Source of the DNA: an uncultured Anaerolineae bacterium | Lineage (GTDB): Bacteria > Chloroflexota > Anaerolineae > Aggregatilineales > Phototrophicaceae | Length of the DNA: 49,797 bases | Assembly (NCBI GenBank): GCA_937944445.1 | Contig: CALDYP010000060.1 | Location: 1 to 49,797, forward strand | Direction: 5' to 3' | The notes under the pieces: model-generated | What the model saw: only the letters and a program-made list of their open reading frames with translations | Told to the model about the DNA's origin: nothing | The model's database searches: none | In this document: positions 32,531-41,429 of the stretch, one piece after another | Layout: each line of letters opens with the position of its first letter | Position numbering within the stretch: the first letter of the stretch is position 1 | Program-made: the position numbers and the translations under genes

Positions 32531-34246
32531 ATGAGAAAGTTGAGAGGGACAATCATCGCACTGCTCGCTGCGTTGTGGGTTGTGCCCACGCTGTCACAGC
32601 AGAGCTGCCCGGCGCTGGTGCGCCAAGCGCTGCAATCGCTTGGGACGAACTGCGCTCAGCTGGGCCGCAACGTCGTTTGCTACGGCAACGACCAAGTGCG
32701 CGCGAAGTTCACCGAGGACGTAGCAGAAGACTTCTTCACCAAGCCCGCCGACTTGGCCAGCCTGAACACCGTGGCCAGCGTCAGCGCGGCCTCGCTCTCG
32801 TTGGATGAGAGCCGGTGGGGCGTAGCGGTGATGAACGTGCAGGCCAACGTGCCCGAAACGCTGCCCGGCCAAGCCGTGACGTTCATCCTCTTGGGCGATG
32901 TAGAAGTCGAAAACGCCACTGACCCCGCGCAAGCCGCCGCGCCGCGCCCCAGCCTCCCCGTCACGACGCGCGTCAACAGCAACCTCCGCAGCGGCCCCGG
33001 AACTAACTTCAACCGCTTAGGCGTCGCGCCCGCAGGCAGCACGCTCAACGCCGACGCGCTCAGCGCCGATCGCCAATGGGTGCGCATCGTCTACCGCGAC
33101 ACCGCCGGCTGGATGTTTCGCGACAACCTCAACCCCGACCCCGCCATTGACTCGCTGCGCCCCGCTGACCTCACCGAGCGCGGCCTGATGCAGGCCTTCT
33201 TCCTGCGCAGCGGCATCGGCGAGCCGACCTGTGAGGACGCCACTGAACAGGCGCTGCTCGTGCAAGGCCCTAAAAATTACACGGTCAACCTGACGGTGAA
33301 CGGCGCGCGCGTGGACATCTCGTCCTCAGTGATGTTCCGCACCCTCAGCGAAGAAGGCGCAGAAGACAGCTTGCTCGAGATCAGCGTGCTCGATGGTCAG
33401 GCTGTCGTCCTGCCAGACATCCCCGGCGCTCAGCCGACCACCATCCGCGAGGGCTTCCGCAGCGTGTTCTGCCTCGGCGACACTGACAGCCGCGGCGCGG
33501 ACGGCGAAGCCAACGATAAAGTCGTCACCTGTAACGGCTCGCGCCCAGAACGCATCCCGTCGTCGGACGTGGCCGACTACTGCCAACTGCGCGCGATTGC
33601 CTCCAACGAGGTGCTGAACTACCCCGTCGGGCTGTTCTGCCCGGGGGATCGCCCTGCTGAGCCGCCGCCACCGCTGCCAGCGTCCCCTCAACCCGGACAG
33701 CCCACCCCTCCCCCACAGACCGGCGCGCAGTGTAGCGTCGTCAGCGTGGTGGGGCCGTATGACCGCGTCAGCCCGCAAGGGCAGTTCATCCAGTGGAACC
33801 CGGCCCCGGGCGCGGATTCGTATGAGCTGCGCGTGTATAACGCCAACGGCGCGCAAGTTGCCAGTTTCAACACCGGCGGAACCACCGGGGTCACCATCAA
33901 CCCAATTGACTTCACCAAAGACCCCTTCATCTATTACGAGGTGCTGGCGTTCGCAAGTGGGCAGTTCCTGTGCTCTTCGGGGCGCATCGGTGGGCTGCCA
34001 GTGGGCAGCGCGAGCAGCTTCGACGCGCGGGTGACGTGCTCATCGCTCACTTACTTCGTCTCGTGGAGCGGGGCGCTGCCGTCAGACACGATCACGCTCG
34101 AAATCGTTGGCGTGCACCCGCCTGAGGCAATCGGCAGCGGCAGCAGCGGCACAGGGACGAAGTCAGCGGTTTGTCTGGCTGATGTGATCGTCCGCTCCAG
34201 CAGCGGCGGTGAGCGCTACTTCTCGAGTGTGTACTGTTTCTGTTGA
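32531..34246 (+). CDS. Large secreted protein with SH3b and FecR-like domains
   Basis: 571 residues. A signal peptide (MRKLRGTIIALLAALWVVPT) is followed by a Cys-containing N-terminal domain (SCPALVRQALQSLGTNCAQL and NVVCYGNDQVRA, a pattern I associate with Chloroflexota exported proteins). An SH3b-like domain spans about 140-205 (RVNSNLRSGPGTNFNRLGVA, then DTAGWMFRDNL). A FecR-like beta-helix-type domain spans about 245-340 (NLTVNGARVDISSSVMFRTL). A Pro-rich linker (about 375-400) and two beta-sandwich-like repeats with paired cysteines complete it. Extracellular; it may bind cell wall or another exopolymer. GGGGG precedes the ATG. Confidence 0.72.
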   Translation: MRKLRGTIIALLAALWVVPTLSQQSCPALVRQALQSLGTNCAQLGRNVVCYGNDQVRAKFTEDVAEDFFTKPADLASLNTVASVSAASLSLDESRWGVAVMNVQANVPETLPGQAVTFILLGDVEVENATDPAQAAAPRPSLPVTTRVNSNLRSGPGTNFNRLGVAPAGSTLNADALSADRQWVRIVYRDTAGWMFRDNLNPDPAIDSLRPADLTERGLMQAFFLRSGIGEPTCEDATEQALLVQGPKNYTVNLTVNGARVDISSSVMFRTLSEEGAEDSLLEISVLDGQAVVLPDIPGAQPTTIREGFRSVFCLGDTDSRGADGEANDKVVTCNGSRPERIPSSDVADYCQLRAIASNEVLNYPVGLFCPGDRPAEPPPPLPASPQPGQPTPPPQTGAQCSVVSVVGPYDRVSPQGQFIQWNPAPGADSYELRVYNANGAQVASFNTGGTTGVTINPIDFTKDPFIYYEVLAFASGQFLCSSGRIGGLPVGSASSFDARVTCSSLTYFVSWSGALPSDTITLEIVGVHPPEAIGSGSSGTGTKSAVCLADVIVRSSSGGERYFSSVYCFC

Positions 34247-34274
34247 TGAGCCGTTGTTGGATGCACTAGCCCAA

Positions 34275-34325
34275 GCCCCCTTCTCGAACTGGCCTGCCTG
34301 CGGCCAGCTCCCCGGAGAAGGGGGT
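34275..34325. repeat. Palindromic intergenic element (nested hairpin)
   Basis: CCCCCTTCTC (34276-34285) pairs with GAGAAGGGGG (34315-34324), and inside it CTGGCC (34289-34294) pairs with GGCCAG (34302-34307), giving a double-stem hairpin followed by TTGGGGGATGAGG. The form resembles dispersed C-rich/G-rich palindromic repeats I associate with Chloroflexota genomes. Only one copy is in the window, so the repeat status is from recall, not seen here. The rest of the 190-base gap holds no gene. Confidence 0.55.
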
Positions 34326-34438
34326 TGGGGGATGAGGCCTGTGGCGTTAGCCGCGGGCGCGGCTTGTCACGATCTCTTGACATTTTCAGAACGTGTGGTC
34401 TACTGTAAGACAAGCTGCTGCTGTCAACCTGAGGGTGT

Positions 34439-35704
34439 ATGACGCTAGAGTTTCACCAGATTGTTGAGCAGGTCTACCGCATGGGTGGGATGTTGGCGCA
34501 CATCCCCAACGAATACCGCGAGCTGATGCAGTTGGCCGTGGCGCGCTTCAACGCCGCCAGTGACCTCGAGCGCGCCCGTGAGCGCATCGCATGGGTGCGC
34601 TCCCCGGACGTGAGCGGCTACCGCGGCGCGGCCCCGCTCGACATTGACGCCGCTGAGCCAGTCAACGCCCTCTTCGACCCACCCGCTGAGCCGCCTGAAG
34701 CAGTCATCATGGCCTGTGACGGCGGCCAAGTCTACCCCAACGAGAACGCCCCGTGGCACTACTACCTCATCAACGTCGGGCTGTTCGTCTACTTCCACGG
34801 CTCCAGCCACACGCCCATCCCGCTGACGTTCCCGCAGTTGGTGTTCCATCCCAGTGAGGTGCACGACAAGTACGGGCGCGTGGTCAGCAACCGCGTTGTG
34901 GACGACCGCCGCACCCTCGCCGAGCTGCGCTTGCTGAGCGAGCACGTCCGCGCCTATACCTATCCTGACGTGCCGCTGCTAGCGCTCTACGACAACCGCC
35001 TGATGTACATGCCGAGCAGCGACGACGAGAACGCCGTGCTGATGCGCGAGTTCATCAACGCGATGGGCGCGATCCGCGATCAAGGGGCGCTGCTGGCCGG
35101 TTACGTTGACAACCCATTCCGCAGCAAGCGCTTCTTGCAGCTGCTTTACCTGCTAAGCCTCGAGACGCAGCAGGACGTGCGCGACCAGCAGGCCTACCTC
35201 GCGCGCTGCGGCGATCTGGAAGGGCTGCGCGACCGTGACTTTTTCGACTACGTGCTGAAGCCCGGCCAGCGCAGCGCGGTGATGGTGCAGAACTCGCCGC
35301 ACAACCGCGACTTCAAAGACCGTGGGCGCGATTTTGAGATCGCCTTCTTCTACCTCAAGACGGTCTCCGCGTTGGATGAGACGCGCGTCGTCCGCGTCGA
35401 TCTGCCGATGTGGGTGGCGCGGCAGCGCCAATCCATCGACACAGTGCACGCGCTGCTGCTCAGCCAGTGCCGCTTGCAGGGGCGCGTCCCCTACCCCTAC
35501 GCCATCACCCGCGCCGACGAGCTGGCCTACGTAAACCATCAGGACAGCCGCAAACTAGACGAACTGATCAACATCGAGGCGCGCCGTGTGCGCCAGTCGC
35601 TGGCGCGCGCCACGCTGACGGCCAAAGCCTCTAGCAAGGAGCTGGCGCGCAGCGCCAAGCGCGCCCACAACCTAATCGGAAATGAGGTCATCGACCATGA
35701 GTGA
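34439..35704 (+). CDS. nurA: NurA-type 5'-3' nuclease
   Basis: 421 residues. The NurA nuclease core is visible as IMACDGGQVYPNENAPWHYY (metal-binding Asp94), followed by further acidic segments (LLALYDNRLMYM) and the late R-x(n)-P-Y block GRVPYPYAITRADELAYVNH. A helical insertion (about 20-70) is typical. NurA is the nuclease partner of the HerA helicase: together they resect DNA ends during double-strand-break repair in archaea and some bacteria. GAGGG lies just before the ATG. Its stop codon overlaps the next gene by 8 bases, and HerA follows, so the operon is coupled. Confidence 0.85.
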   Translation: MTLEFHQIVEQVYRMGGMLAHIPNEYRELMQLAVARFNAASDLERARERIAWVRSPDVSGYRGAAPLDIDAAEPVNALFDPPAEPPEAVIMACDGGQVYPNENAPWHYYLINVGLFVYFHGSSHTPIPLTFPQLVFHPSEVHDKYGRVVSNRVVDDRRTLAELRLLSEHVRAYTYPDVPLLALYDNRLMYMPSSDDENAVLMREFINAMGAIRDQGALLAGYVDNPFRSKRFLQLLYLLSLETQQDVRDQQAYLARCGDLEGLRDRDFFDYVLKPGQRSAVMVQNSPHNRDFKDRGRDFEIAFFYLKTVSALDETRVVRVDLPMWVARQRQSIDTVHALLLSQCRLQGRVPYPYAITRADELAYVNHQDSRKLDELINIEARRVRQSLARATLTAKASSKELARSAKRAHNLIGNEVIDHE

Positions 35705-36326
35705 CGATCCGCGCTTCGTCGGGCGCGTGCTGCGCGCCAGCACACGCGGCTTTGACTGTGGCAACCACAGCCGCAAGATCGACGCACAGCACGATTTCGG
35801 CAACTACGTCTGCGCGCCGATTGCCAACAGCGACGCGGTGTTCGCTGTCGGGTTGATCTACAAGGTGGAGGTGAAAGACGATCAGCTCATCAGCGAGCTA
35901 GTGCTAGGCGGTGAGCTGCCCAACGCCATCCTAAACGATCAGCGCAACAACCGCATCATCCCCGTGGAGGTCAAGGTGCTGAACGTGGGCTACATGGCCT
36001 ACGTGAACGGTGAACGCCGCTGCGTCCACAGCTTGCCGCCCCGCCCACCGATGAGCCTCGCCGACGTGCTCGCCTGCACTGAGGATGAGATTTACGACTT
36101 TACGATCGCCTTTGACTTCTTCCGAATCGTGCTGCAAGCGAGCGAAGTCCCGAGCGATGACCTGATCGCCGCGGCCATTCAGCGCGCCGCCGAGATCGAC
36201 CCTGACCCGGACGGGCGCTACCGCTTCCTCGTCAACTGTGGGCGGCGGCTGGCGCAAGACCTCTCGCACGACGTGAAGCGCTTGAAGCACATCCTCTCAT
36301 TGATCCACCCCAGCATGGAGGCCTAG
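35697..36326 (+). CDS. HAS-barrel-like protein between nurA and herA
   Basis: 209 residues from ATG 35697. The N-terminal 100 residues look like a small beta-barrel of the HAS (HerA-ATP synthase) kind: RFVGRVLRASTRGFDCGNHS, then VFAVGLIYKVEVKDDQLISE and VEVKVLNVGYMAYVNGERRC. The C-terminal half is helical and acidic (LADVLACTEDEIYDFTIAFD, AAAIQRAAEIDPDPDGRYRF). No ATP-binding motif is present. Its start overlaps nurA and it ends 3 bases before herA. I infer a third subunit or adaptor of the HerA-NurA complex; the name is not established. Confidence 0.6.
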   Translation: MSDDPRFVGRVLRASTRGFDCGNHSRKIDAQHDFGNYVCAPIANSDAVFAVGLIYKVEVKDDQLISELVLGGELPNAILNDQRNNRIIPVEVKVLNVGYMAYVNGERRCVHSLPPRPPMSLADVLACTEDEIYDFTIAFDFFRIVLQASEVPSDDLIAAAIQRAAEIDPDPDGRYRFLVNCGRRLAQDLSHDVKRLKHILSLIHPSMEA

Positions 36327-36329
36327 CCC

Positions 36330-37991
36330 ATGACATCCAACCCGAAGGAACTGGCAAACCTGCTCAACCAGACGCGCAGCGCCCCGCTGGTCGAACAGGA
36401 GTTGGGCGTGGTAGTGGGGGGCAGCATCAGCAAGGGGCTGGTGGTGCGCCTCAACCATCACACTAGCCCCGAGTCGCTCGCGGTCGGGCGCTACGTCGTC
36501 GTGCAGGGCGACCTCAAACGCTACTTCTGCATGATCAGCGACATCACCCTAGAGAGCACCAACCCCGGCATCCAAGCTGACCCGCCCGACATCACAGACG
36601 ACTTCCTCAAGCAGGTCTACAGCGGCACGATGGCCTACGGCAAAGCCACCGTCACGCCGATGCTCGTAATCGACGAAAACGACCAGATCGGCCCTGTCAA
36701 GAGCATCCCCTCGCACTTCACGAAGGTCACGACGGCCACCCAGCAAGATGTGAGCCGCGTCTTTGGCGAGGAGAGCAGCACGAACTTCTTCGTTGGCTCG
36801 CCGTTGGAGCTGCTAGAGACGCAGATCAACCTTGACCTGAAGCGGCTGATCGAGCGCAGCATCGGCGTGTTCGGCAAGAGCGGCACAGGCAAGAGCTTCC
36901 TCACGCGGCTCGTGCTGGCGGGCATCATCCATCGCGGCGTCGGGCAGACTTTGATCTTCGACATGCACAACGACTACGGCTGGCAGGCCACCAGCGAGGG
37001 CGCGGCCAGCGTCAAAGGCCTCAAACAGCTCTTCATGGACAAGGTGGCCGTGCTGACGCTCGACAACGACTCCGCAGTCAAACGCAACGCCAAGATCGAC
37101 TACGTCGTGCAGATCGGCTACCACGAGATCGAGCCGGAGGACATCGCGCTGCTCAAGAACGCGATGGGCTTTACCGATACGATGGTGGACGCGGCGAACA
37201 CCCTCGCGCGGCTGTGGGGCAAGAATTGGGTGCAGCGCGCGCTGAACGCCAGCGCCGAAGACGTCGAGATGATCAGCGAGAAGACCAACATCCACACCGG
37301 CACGTTCGACGGCTTGCAGCGCCGCCTCCAGCGCTTTTTGAAGTGGCACTTCTTGAGCGAGGCCGTGGTTGAGAACAGCGCCGAGCGCATCCTGCACACG
37401 ATCGTAGACGAACAGCGCAGCGTCGTGTTGGAGTTCGGGCGCTACGGCAACGAGCTGGGGGCGTATATGTTCGTGGCCAACTTCTTGACGCGGCGCATCC
37501 ACAACGCCTACGTTGACAAGATCGAGAAGGCGTTGGGCGACGGCAGCCCCAAGCCGCCTAACCTCGTCATCACGATTGAGGAGGCGCACAAGTTCCTTGA
37601 GCCGCAGGTCGCCCGTCAGACGACGTTCGGCGTCATCGCCCGTGAGCTGCGCAAGTACAACGTGACACTGCTGGTGGTCGATCAACGCCCGAGCGCCATC
37701 GACGACGAGGTGATGAGCCAGATCGGGACGCGCATCACGGCGCTGTTGGACAACGAGCGCGACATTGCGGCGGTGCTCAATGGGGTGAGTGGGGCGGCCA
37801 GCCTGCGCGAGGTGCTCGCCCGCTTAGAGACAAAACAGCAGGCCATCATCATGGGCCACGCCGTGCCGATGCCAGTCGTCATCAAGCCGCGCACCTACGA
37901 CGAGGCGTTCTACAGCAGCCTAGTTGACGCGCGCCCGCGCGCCGCTAACCCCGTCGCTGCCCTCAGCGGCAGGCCGCGCGCGCAGTTATGA
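36330..37991 (+). CDS. herA: HerA-type ATPase (HAS-barrel plus DUF87-like FtsK/HerA core)
   Basis: 553 residues. The N-terminal HAS-barrel (LVEQELGVVVGGSISKGLVV) is followed by the Walker A P-loop FGKSGTGKSFLTRLVLAG (182-189), then the Walker B strand LVITIEEAHKFLEP with catalytic Glu417/418. The sensor and arginine-finger regions RELRKYNVTLLVVDQRPSAI and DEVMSQIGTRITALLDNERD complete the HerA core, ending in the KPRTYDEAFYSSL block. Hexameric DNA-pumping ATPase that works with NurA in double-strand-break end processing. The operon arrangement nurA-HAS-herA supports this. The next gene, 52 bases away, may belong to the same transcript. Confidence 0.92.
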   Translation: MTSNPKELANLLNQTRSAPLVEQELGVVVGGSISKGLVVRLNHHTSPESLAVGRYVVVQGDLKRYFCMISDITLESTNPGIQADPPDITDDFLKQVYSGTMAYGKATVTPMLVIDENDQIGPVKSIPSHFTKVTTATQQDVSRVFGEESSTNFFVGSPLELLETQINLDLKRLIERSIGVFGKSGTGKSFLTRLVLAGIIHRGVGQTLIFDMHNDYGWQATSEGAASVKGLKQLFMDKVAVLTLDNDSAVKRNAKIDYVVQIGYHEIEPEDIALLKNAMGFTDTMVDAANTLARLWGKNWVQRALNASAEDVEMISEKTNIHTGTFDGLQRRLQRFLKWHFLSEAVVENSAERILHTIVDEQRSVVLEFGRYGNELGAYMFVANFLTRRIHNAYVDKIEKALGDGSPKPPNLVITIEEAHKFLEPQVARQTTFGVIARELRKYNVTLLVVDQRPSAIDDEVMSQIGTRITALLDNERDIAAVLNGVSGAASLREVLARLETKQQAIIMGHAVPMPVVIKPRTYDEAFYSSLVDARPRAANPVAALSGRPRAQL

Positions 37992-38043
37992 CGGATGTGC
38001 AGCGGGCATGACGCGCCCTGCCCCCCACCTTGAGGCGGAAACG

Positions 38044-38874
38044 ATGACCCCGACAGACCTCGCTGCCCTGCTGGCAGCCATGCGCCGCGCGGCGGACTTG
38101 CTCCACGCCGCCGAGTTGGCGCAGGCGCAGCGCCCCATCGTCCAGCACGTGCACAAGCTGACCGGCCTCATCAGCGAGGCGCTCGACGGCTTGCCAGATC
38201 AACCGCACGCCCTACAAGCCGCTCTGCCCACGCTCGGTGAGGACTTCCCGCGGCATTTGGAGACGATCCAGCACTACGCCCGCCTGCTGATCGAGTCCCC
38301 TATTTCGTTCGGCGGGGCAACACTGCCGCCGGATGCGCTGCCTATCGCGGAGGCGCTCTACACAGCCAGCCGCGCCCTGCACGATCACTGCGCAGCGCTG
38401 CGCCAGCAGACGATTCAAGAGCGGCTGCACGCGCGGCGCGGATCGCCCGAGGCGTTCGACTGGAACGCGCACCTACAGGAAGAAGCCCCCCTGCTGCGCT
38501 ATCTGCTGCGACGGCAGCCAATTCAGCTTGACTTCACCCCGCACGACGCCCCGCTGAGGGTCTTCGCCCGCCGCTACCACACGACCGAGCTGATCCGTCA
38601 CATTGTGCTGACGCTCGGGACGGAACTCATGGCCTATGGGCGGATTCAGCTGCGCTTGCAGCCAGAGGCGGCTTGTCACGCGCTGCGGATTGACGCAACC
38701 GGGGTGCAGTTCACCCCATCCGAGACGGCCGCCTTGTTCAACCGTCACGGGCGGCATCTCTACCGCGAGCAGCTTGACGCAGATGCAGGCTACCTGACCT
38801 TTGAGCGCCAGCCCGGGATAGGCGGCAGTGTGATCGTCCACCTGCCGCAGGCCGCCGCTCACACTGCTGAGTAG
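38044..38874 (+). CDS. Degenerate histidine-kinase-like protein
   Basis: 276 residues from ATG 38044, with GAGG a few bases before it; ATG 38008 would add 12 residues. The pattern follows a histidine kinase: helical HisKA-like region (FPRHLETIQHYARLLIESPI), a stretch FDWNAHLQEEAPLLRYLLRR, then HATPase-like segments. However, the N-box asparagine region reads IRHIVLTLGTELMAYGRI, the DxGxG box reads RIDATGVQFTPSETAALFNR, and the glycine-rich lid reads QPGIGGSVIVHLP. The ATP-binding residues therefore appear lost and I expect no kinase activity. It may act as a binding or scaffold protein; no response regulator lies nearby. Position after herA could mean a repair role or just chance. Confidence 0.6.
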   Translation: MTPTDLAALLAAMRRAADLLHAAELAQAQRPIVQHVHKLTGLISEALDGLPDQPHALQAALPTLGEDFPRHLETIQHYARLLIESPISFGGATLPPDALPIAEALYTASRALHDHCAALRQQTIQERLHARRGSPEAFDWNAHLQEEAPLLRYLLRRQPIQLDFTPHDAPLRVFARRYHTTELIRHIVLTLGTELMAYGRIQLRLQPEAACHALRIDATGVQFTPSETAALFNRHGRHLYREQLDADAGYLTFERQPGIGGSVIVHLPQAAAHTAE

Positions 38875-38893
38875 GCTGCGCCTTGTCCTAAAA

Positions 38894-38930
38894 TGCCAGC
38901 AGGGCGACCTTTGGGGCCGCCCTACTGGCA
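38894..38930. terminator. Strong hairpin downstream of the NurA/HerA operon
   Basis: TGCCAGCAGGGCG (38894-38906) pairs with CGCCCTACTGGCA (38918-38930), giving a 13-bp stem with one mismatch and an 11-base loop. It begins 20 bases after the last stop of the rightward unit. No T run follows on the plus strand, whereas on the minus strand it is followed by TTTTAGG, so it could end leftward transcripts as an intrinsic terminator. Confidence 0.6.
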
Positions 38931-38962
38931 TCACACACATCACACAAGGAGAAGGAGAGAAA

Positions 38963-39043
38963 GTGATCGTTGTCTTATATGCTTTCAGTGTAGCACGAAT
39001 CTTTCATGAGAGATTCGTGAAAGGCTATGAATACGAGTGTTAA
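38963..39043 (+). CDS. Possible 26-residue small protein in the 38.9-39.3 kb gap
   Basis: GTG 38963 is preceded by AAGGAG at ideal spacing (38952-38957), and the frame runs 26 codons to TAA 39043. It encodes MIVVLYAFSVARIFHERFVK then GYEYEC, a hydrophobic start with a basic middle. An alternative hairpin pair covers its centre (38996-39017). No homologue recognised. Confidence 0.25.
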   Translation: MIVVLYAFSVARIFHERFVKGYEYEC

Positions 39044-39356
39044 AATTTTAGGCAAACTGCCCAAGTTATCACGCTCAGAGAATTCATTATTAGAATTTAA
39101 TGAGTTAGCAGTATCGGTTATGGGCTAATGTGCCCAATGGGGTTGGCGCGCAAGACGCCGATAATTGTGATGTGCGGGCGTTTAGACTGCGTTGATCGCT
39201 GACTGTATCTAGACCGACCGATGTGAATCTTGTGTCTAAGTCGCGCGTGGGGGTAAATGCTCAGGCACTGAGGGGAGCATGGGCACAATGTCTGATAGCT
39301 TTCAGAACAAATTAGCATTGTGCAAGCTACCTAAGCCTGTCCATAAGTCCAAATAA

Positions 39357-40322
39357 TCAGGGCTGTCCCTCTATCAGCCAGCGCTGAACGGCTTGGAGCG
39401 CGTTCCAGTTGCGGATGAACTCATCGTCGGAGGCGCTGGCCAGTTCGACATCTGCCGCAGGGATGCCGAGGCTGTCCACCCAGCTAGGGGCTGTGCCCGT
39501 CACGGGGTAGGCGCTGAAGGTTTGCCCGTGGGGGTACTGCGCTGCCTCGCCGTAGATTTGGGCGAGCCGCTCGCTCACGCTCACGTCGTTGCAGTGCCCG
39601 TTGAACACCCCGTTAGCCGCTGAATGGTAGAAGAGCACGACGGCGGGGCGCGTCTGCTGGATGAAGCCGCCCAGCGCCAGCGTCTCCGGCTCGCTGAAGG
39701 GCTGCGCGCCCGCGCTGACGATTTGATCGCGGAAGCGAGCCTCCGCCTGCCAGCCGCAAGCCCAGTTGCGGTTGAGGTCTACCCCGTTGGCGTTGAAGCG
39801 CCCGGCCAGCGTCGCCCCGAGCGCGTCGCCGTCGGGGTTGAGGCGCGGCACAACGATAAACTGCACATCGGGGGCGACATCTTGCGGGAAGGCGCTGAGG
39901 TGGTCGCGGATGCGCTCGATCAGGCGGCTGGTGTTGCGCTCGAACCCGGCGTGGACGCCCCCCACCAGCAAGATGATCTGGCGGCCTGTGCCGAAGCGGT
40001 AGGCCTCCAGCGGGCGGCCCTGCACCGACTGGCCGAAGGTGAAGCGCGCGGGGAGCAGCGTCGGCGTGGGGCTGGGCGTGGGCGGCAGAGGGCTGGGCGT
40101 GGCAGTGCGCGTCGCCGTGAGGGTGGGTGACGCGCTGGGCGTCGGGCTGGGCGGCAGAGTCGGCGGCTGCGTCGGCTGGCGCGCGAGGAGCGGCGTCGGC
40201 GGCAGCGTCCCCACCACGACGGGCATCACAGGCAGCGCGGCCAGCGTTGGCAGCGGCTCGGCTTCTGGTTGGCAGGCGGCTAGGCCTAGCGAAATCAGTG
40301 CTACAATAAGGGCAGTTCTCAT
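39357..40322 (-). CDS. M14-family zinc carboxypeptidase lipoprotein
   Basis: 321 residues. Lipoprotein signal peptide ([17 protein letters not shown]; lipobox LAAC) then about 65 residues of Thr/Pro/Ser spacer ([20 protein letters not shown]). The catalytic domain has [15 protein letters not shown] (zinc His and Glu), [38 protein letters not shown] and the third zinc His in LFYHSAANG. The general-base Glu may be VELAS near the end. It probably trims extracellular peptides or cell-wall stem peptides at the outer face of the cytoplasmic membrane. Divergently transcribed from another Thr/Pro lipoprotein; 60 bases separate the two starts. Confidence 0.88.
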   Translation of the reverse strand: MRTALIVALISLGLAACQPEAEPLPTLAALPVMPVVVGTLPPTPLLARQPTQPPTLPPSPTPSASPTLTATRTATPSPLPPTPSPTPTLLPARFTFGQSVQGRPLEAYRFGTGRQIILLVGGVHAGFERNTSRLIERIRDHLSAFPQDVAPDVQFIVVPRLNPDGDALGATLAGRFNANGVDLNRNWACGWQAEARFRDQIVSAGAQPFSEPETLALGGFIQQTRPAVVLFYHSAANGVFNGHCNDVSVSERLAQIYGEAAQYPHGQTFSAYPVTGTAPSWVDSLGIPAADVELASASDDEFIRNWNALQAVQRWLIEGQP

Positions 40323-40382
40323 CAATCACTTTGCCACGATGAACACAGGGTGATGCGCCTCTATTGTGAAAGGAACTGCAGC

Positions 40383-41429
40383 ATGCGTAAACAAGCAATG
40401 TGGCTGTTGATTGTCGGGATGATGCTGCTGGCGGCGTGTGCGCCCCAAGAGCCGCTGCTGCCGACGCTAGCCGAGCTGCCAACCGCGACGGACACCTTCA
40501 CCCCATCGCCGACTTTCACCCCCTCCAACACGCCGACAGCCACGTTGACGCCGACAGCCACGCCCACCGCCACCGCGACGCCGACGGTCACCCCCACGCC
40601 GACGGCCAGCCCAACGGTGACCAACACGCCGCGCCCCTCGCCCACGCCCACTAACACGCTGACGCCCACCCCGTCGGCCACATTTACGCCGATCGCCACG
40701 GCCACCCCGCTGCTGCCGTCTATCCTCAACTTCTCGTCGAACGTGACGACCGCCGCCCCGGGGGCGCAGGCCGTCCTGCGCTGGGAAGCCGACGCCGACA
40801 CGGTCATCCTCGAGCTGCTCACGCCGCAGGGCGCGGTGCTCTCGTCGGCGCCTGTGCCGCCGCTAGCCACGCAGACCGTCACGCTGCCCACCACTGGCAC
40901 GACCGCCATCTACCGCTTGACGGCCACACGCGGCGGCAGCAGCACCGCGCTGAGCGTCACGATCACCTTACAGCCAGTTTGTGCCATCCCGTGGTTCTTC
41001 TCGGCCACGCCGCCGGCCAACATCGGCTGCCCGGGCGCAGCGCCGATCAGCTACAACGGCTCGTTCCAGCCGTTCCAGAACGGGGCCTTCTTCCGCGTGC
41101 AGATCCCGGGGCTGGATCGCGTGTGCGGGCTGCAGAACGACCTACAGCAGTACTTCTGCTACCCGTTCACGACCTTTACTGGCACGCCGCCCGCCACGCC
41201 GCCGGCGGGCCTGCAAGCGCCCGCAGCAGACTTTGCCTCGCCCTTCTACACCCAGCTTGCGCTAGGCGGGCTGTGGTACAACGTCATCGGCTGGGGAACC
41301 GGGCCAGAGACGATCACCGCGATCACGACTCAGCTCGGCGCGGACAATCGGCTTTACTTGCAGCTTCCCATTGGCGTGTTTGCGTTCGACTTGACGCTGA
41401 CGCAGGGCGCAATCGTTCGGATTCAATGA
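40383..41429 (+). CDS. Thr/Pro-rich lipoprotein with beta-sandwich domain
   Basis: 348 residues from ATG 40383, with AAGGA upstream. A lipoprotein signal ([19 protein letters not shown]; lipobox LAAC) is followed by about 85 residues of Thr/Pro repeats ([20 protein letters not shown]), presumably an extended cell-surface spacer. A beta-sandwich follows ([20 protein letters not shown] through [20 protein letters not shown]), then a C-terminal Cys-paired domain ([39 protein letters not shown]). The C-terminal part resembles exported Chloroflexota proteins of unknown role. Its stop overlaps the next gene by ATGA. Confidence 0.72.
   Translation: MRKQAMWLLIVGMMLLAACAPQEPLLPTLAELPTATDTFTPSPTFTPSNTPTATLTPTATPTATATPTVTPTPTASPTVTNTPRPSPTPTNTLTPTPSATFTPIATATPLLPSILNFSSNVTTAAPGAQAVLRWEADADTVILELLTPQGAVLSSAPVPPLATQTVTLPTTGTTAIYRLTATRGGSSTALSVTITLQPVCAIPWFFSATPPANIGCPGAAPISYNGSFQPFQNGAFFRVQIPGLDRVCGLQNDLQQYFCYPFTTFTGTPPATPPAGLQAPAADFASPFYTQLALGGLWYNVIGWGTGPETITAITTQLGADNRLYLQLPIGVFAFDLTLTQGAIVRIQ

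Larger units (their letters stand above)
38875..39356. other. 482-base intergenic region
   Basis: The region holds the hairpin at 38894-38930 and the small ORF candidate at 38963-39043. The remainder (39044-39356) is less GC-rich than its surroundings and has no convincing ORF: a 66-codon minus-strand frame at 39118-39318 is Cys/Arg/Ser-rich and looks spurious. No tRNA or clear regulatory RNA structure was found by eye. Confidence 0.5.

Noticed and set aside
39118-39318. Minus-strand 66-codon open frame in the large gap
   Set aside because: No ribosome site, Cys/Arg/Ser-rich composition, no recognisable pattern.
40480-40720. Direct repeat array over the Thr/Pro spacer
   Set aside because: The repetition follows from Thr/Pro codons of a lipoprotein spacer; it is not a separate DNA repeat or CRISPR (no constant unit and spacer).
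40979-41425. Open frame in phase with the five-repeat lipoprotein, extending it by about 149 residues
   Set aside because: It overlaps the Thr/Pro lipoprotein gene in another frame and lacks any protein-like pattern; the lipobox start at 41426 is clearly better.
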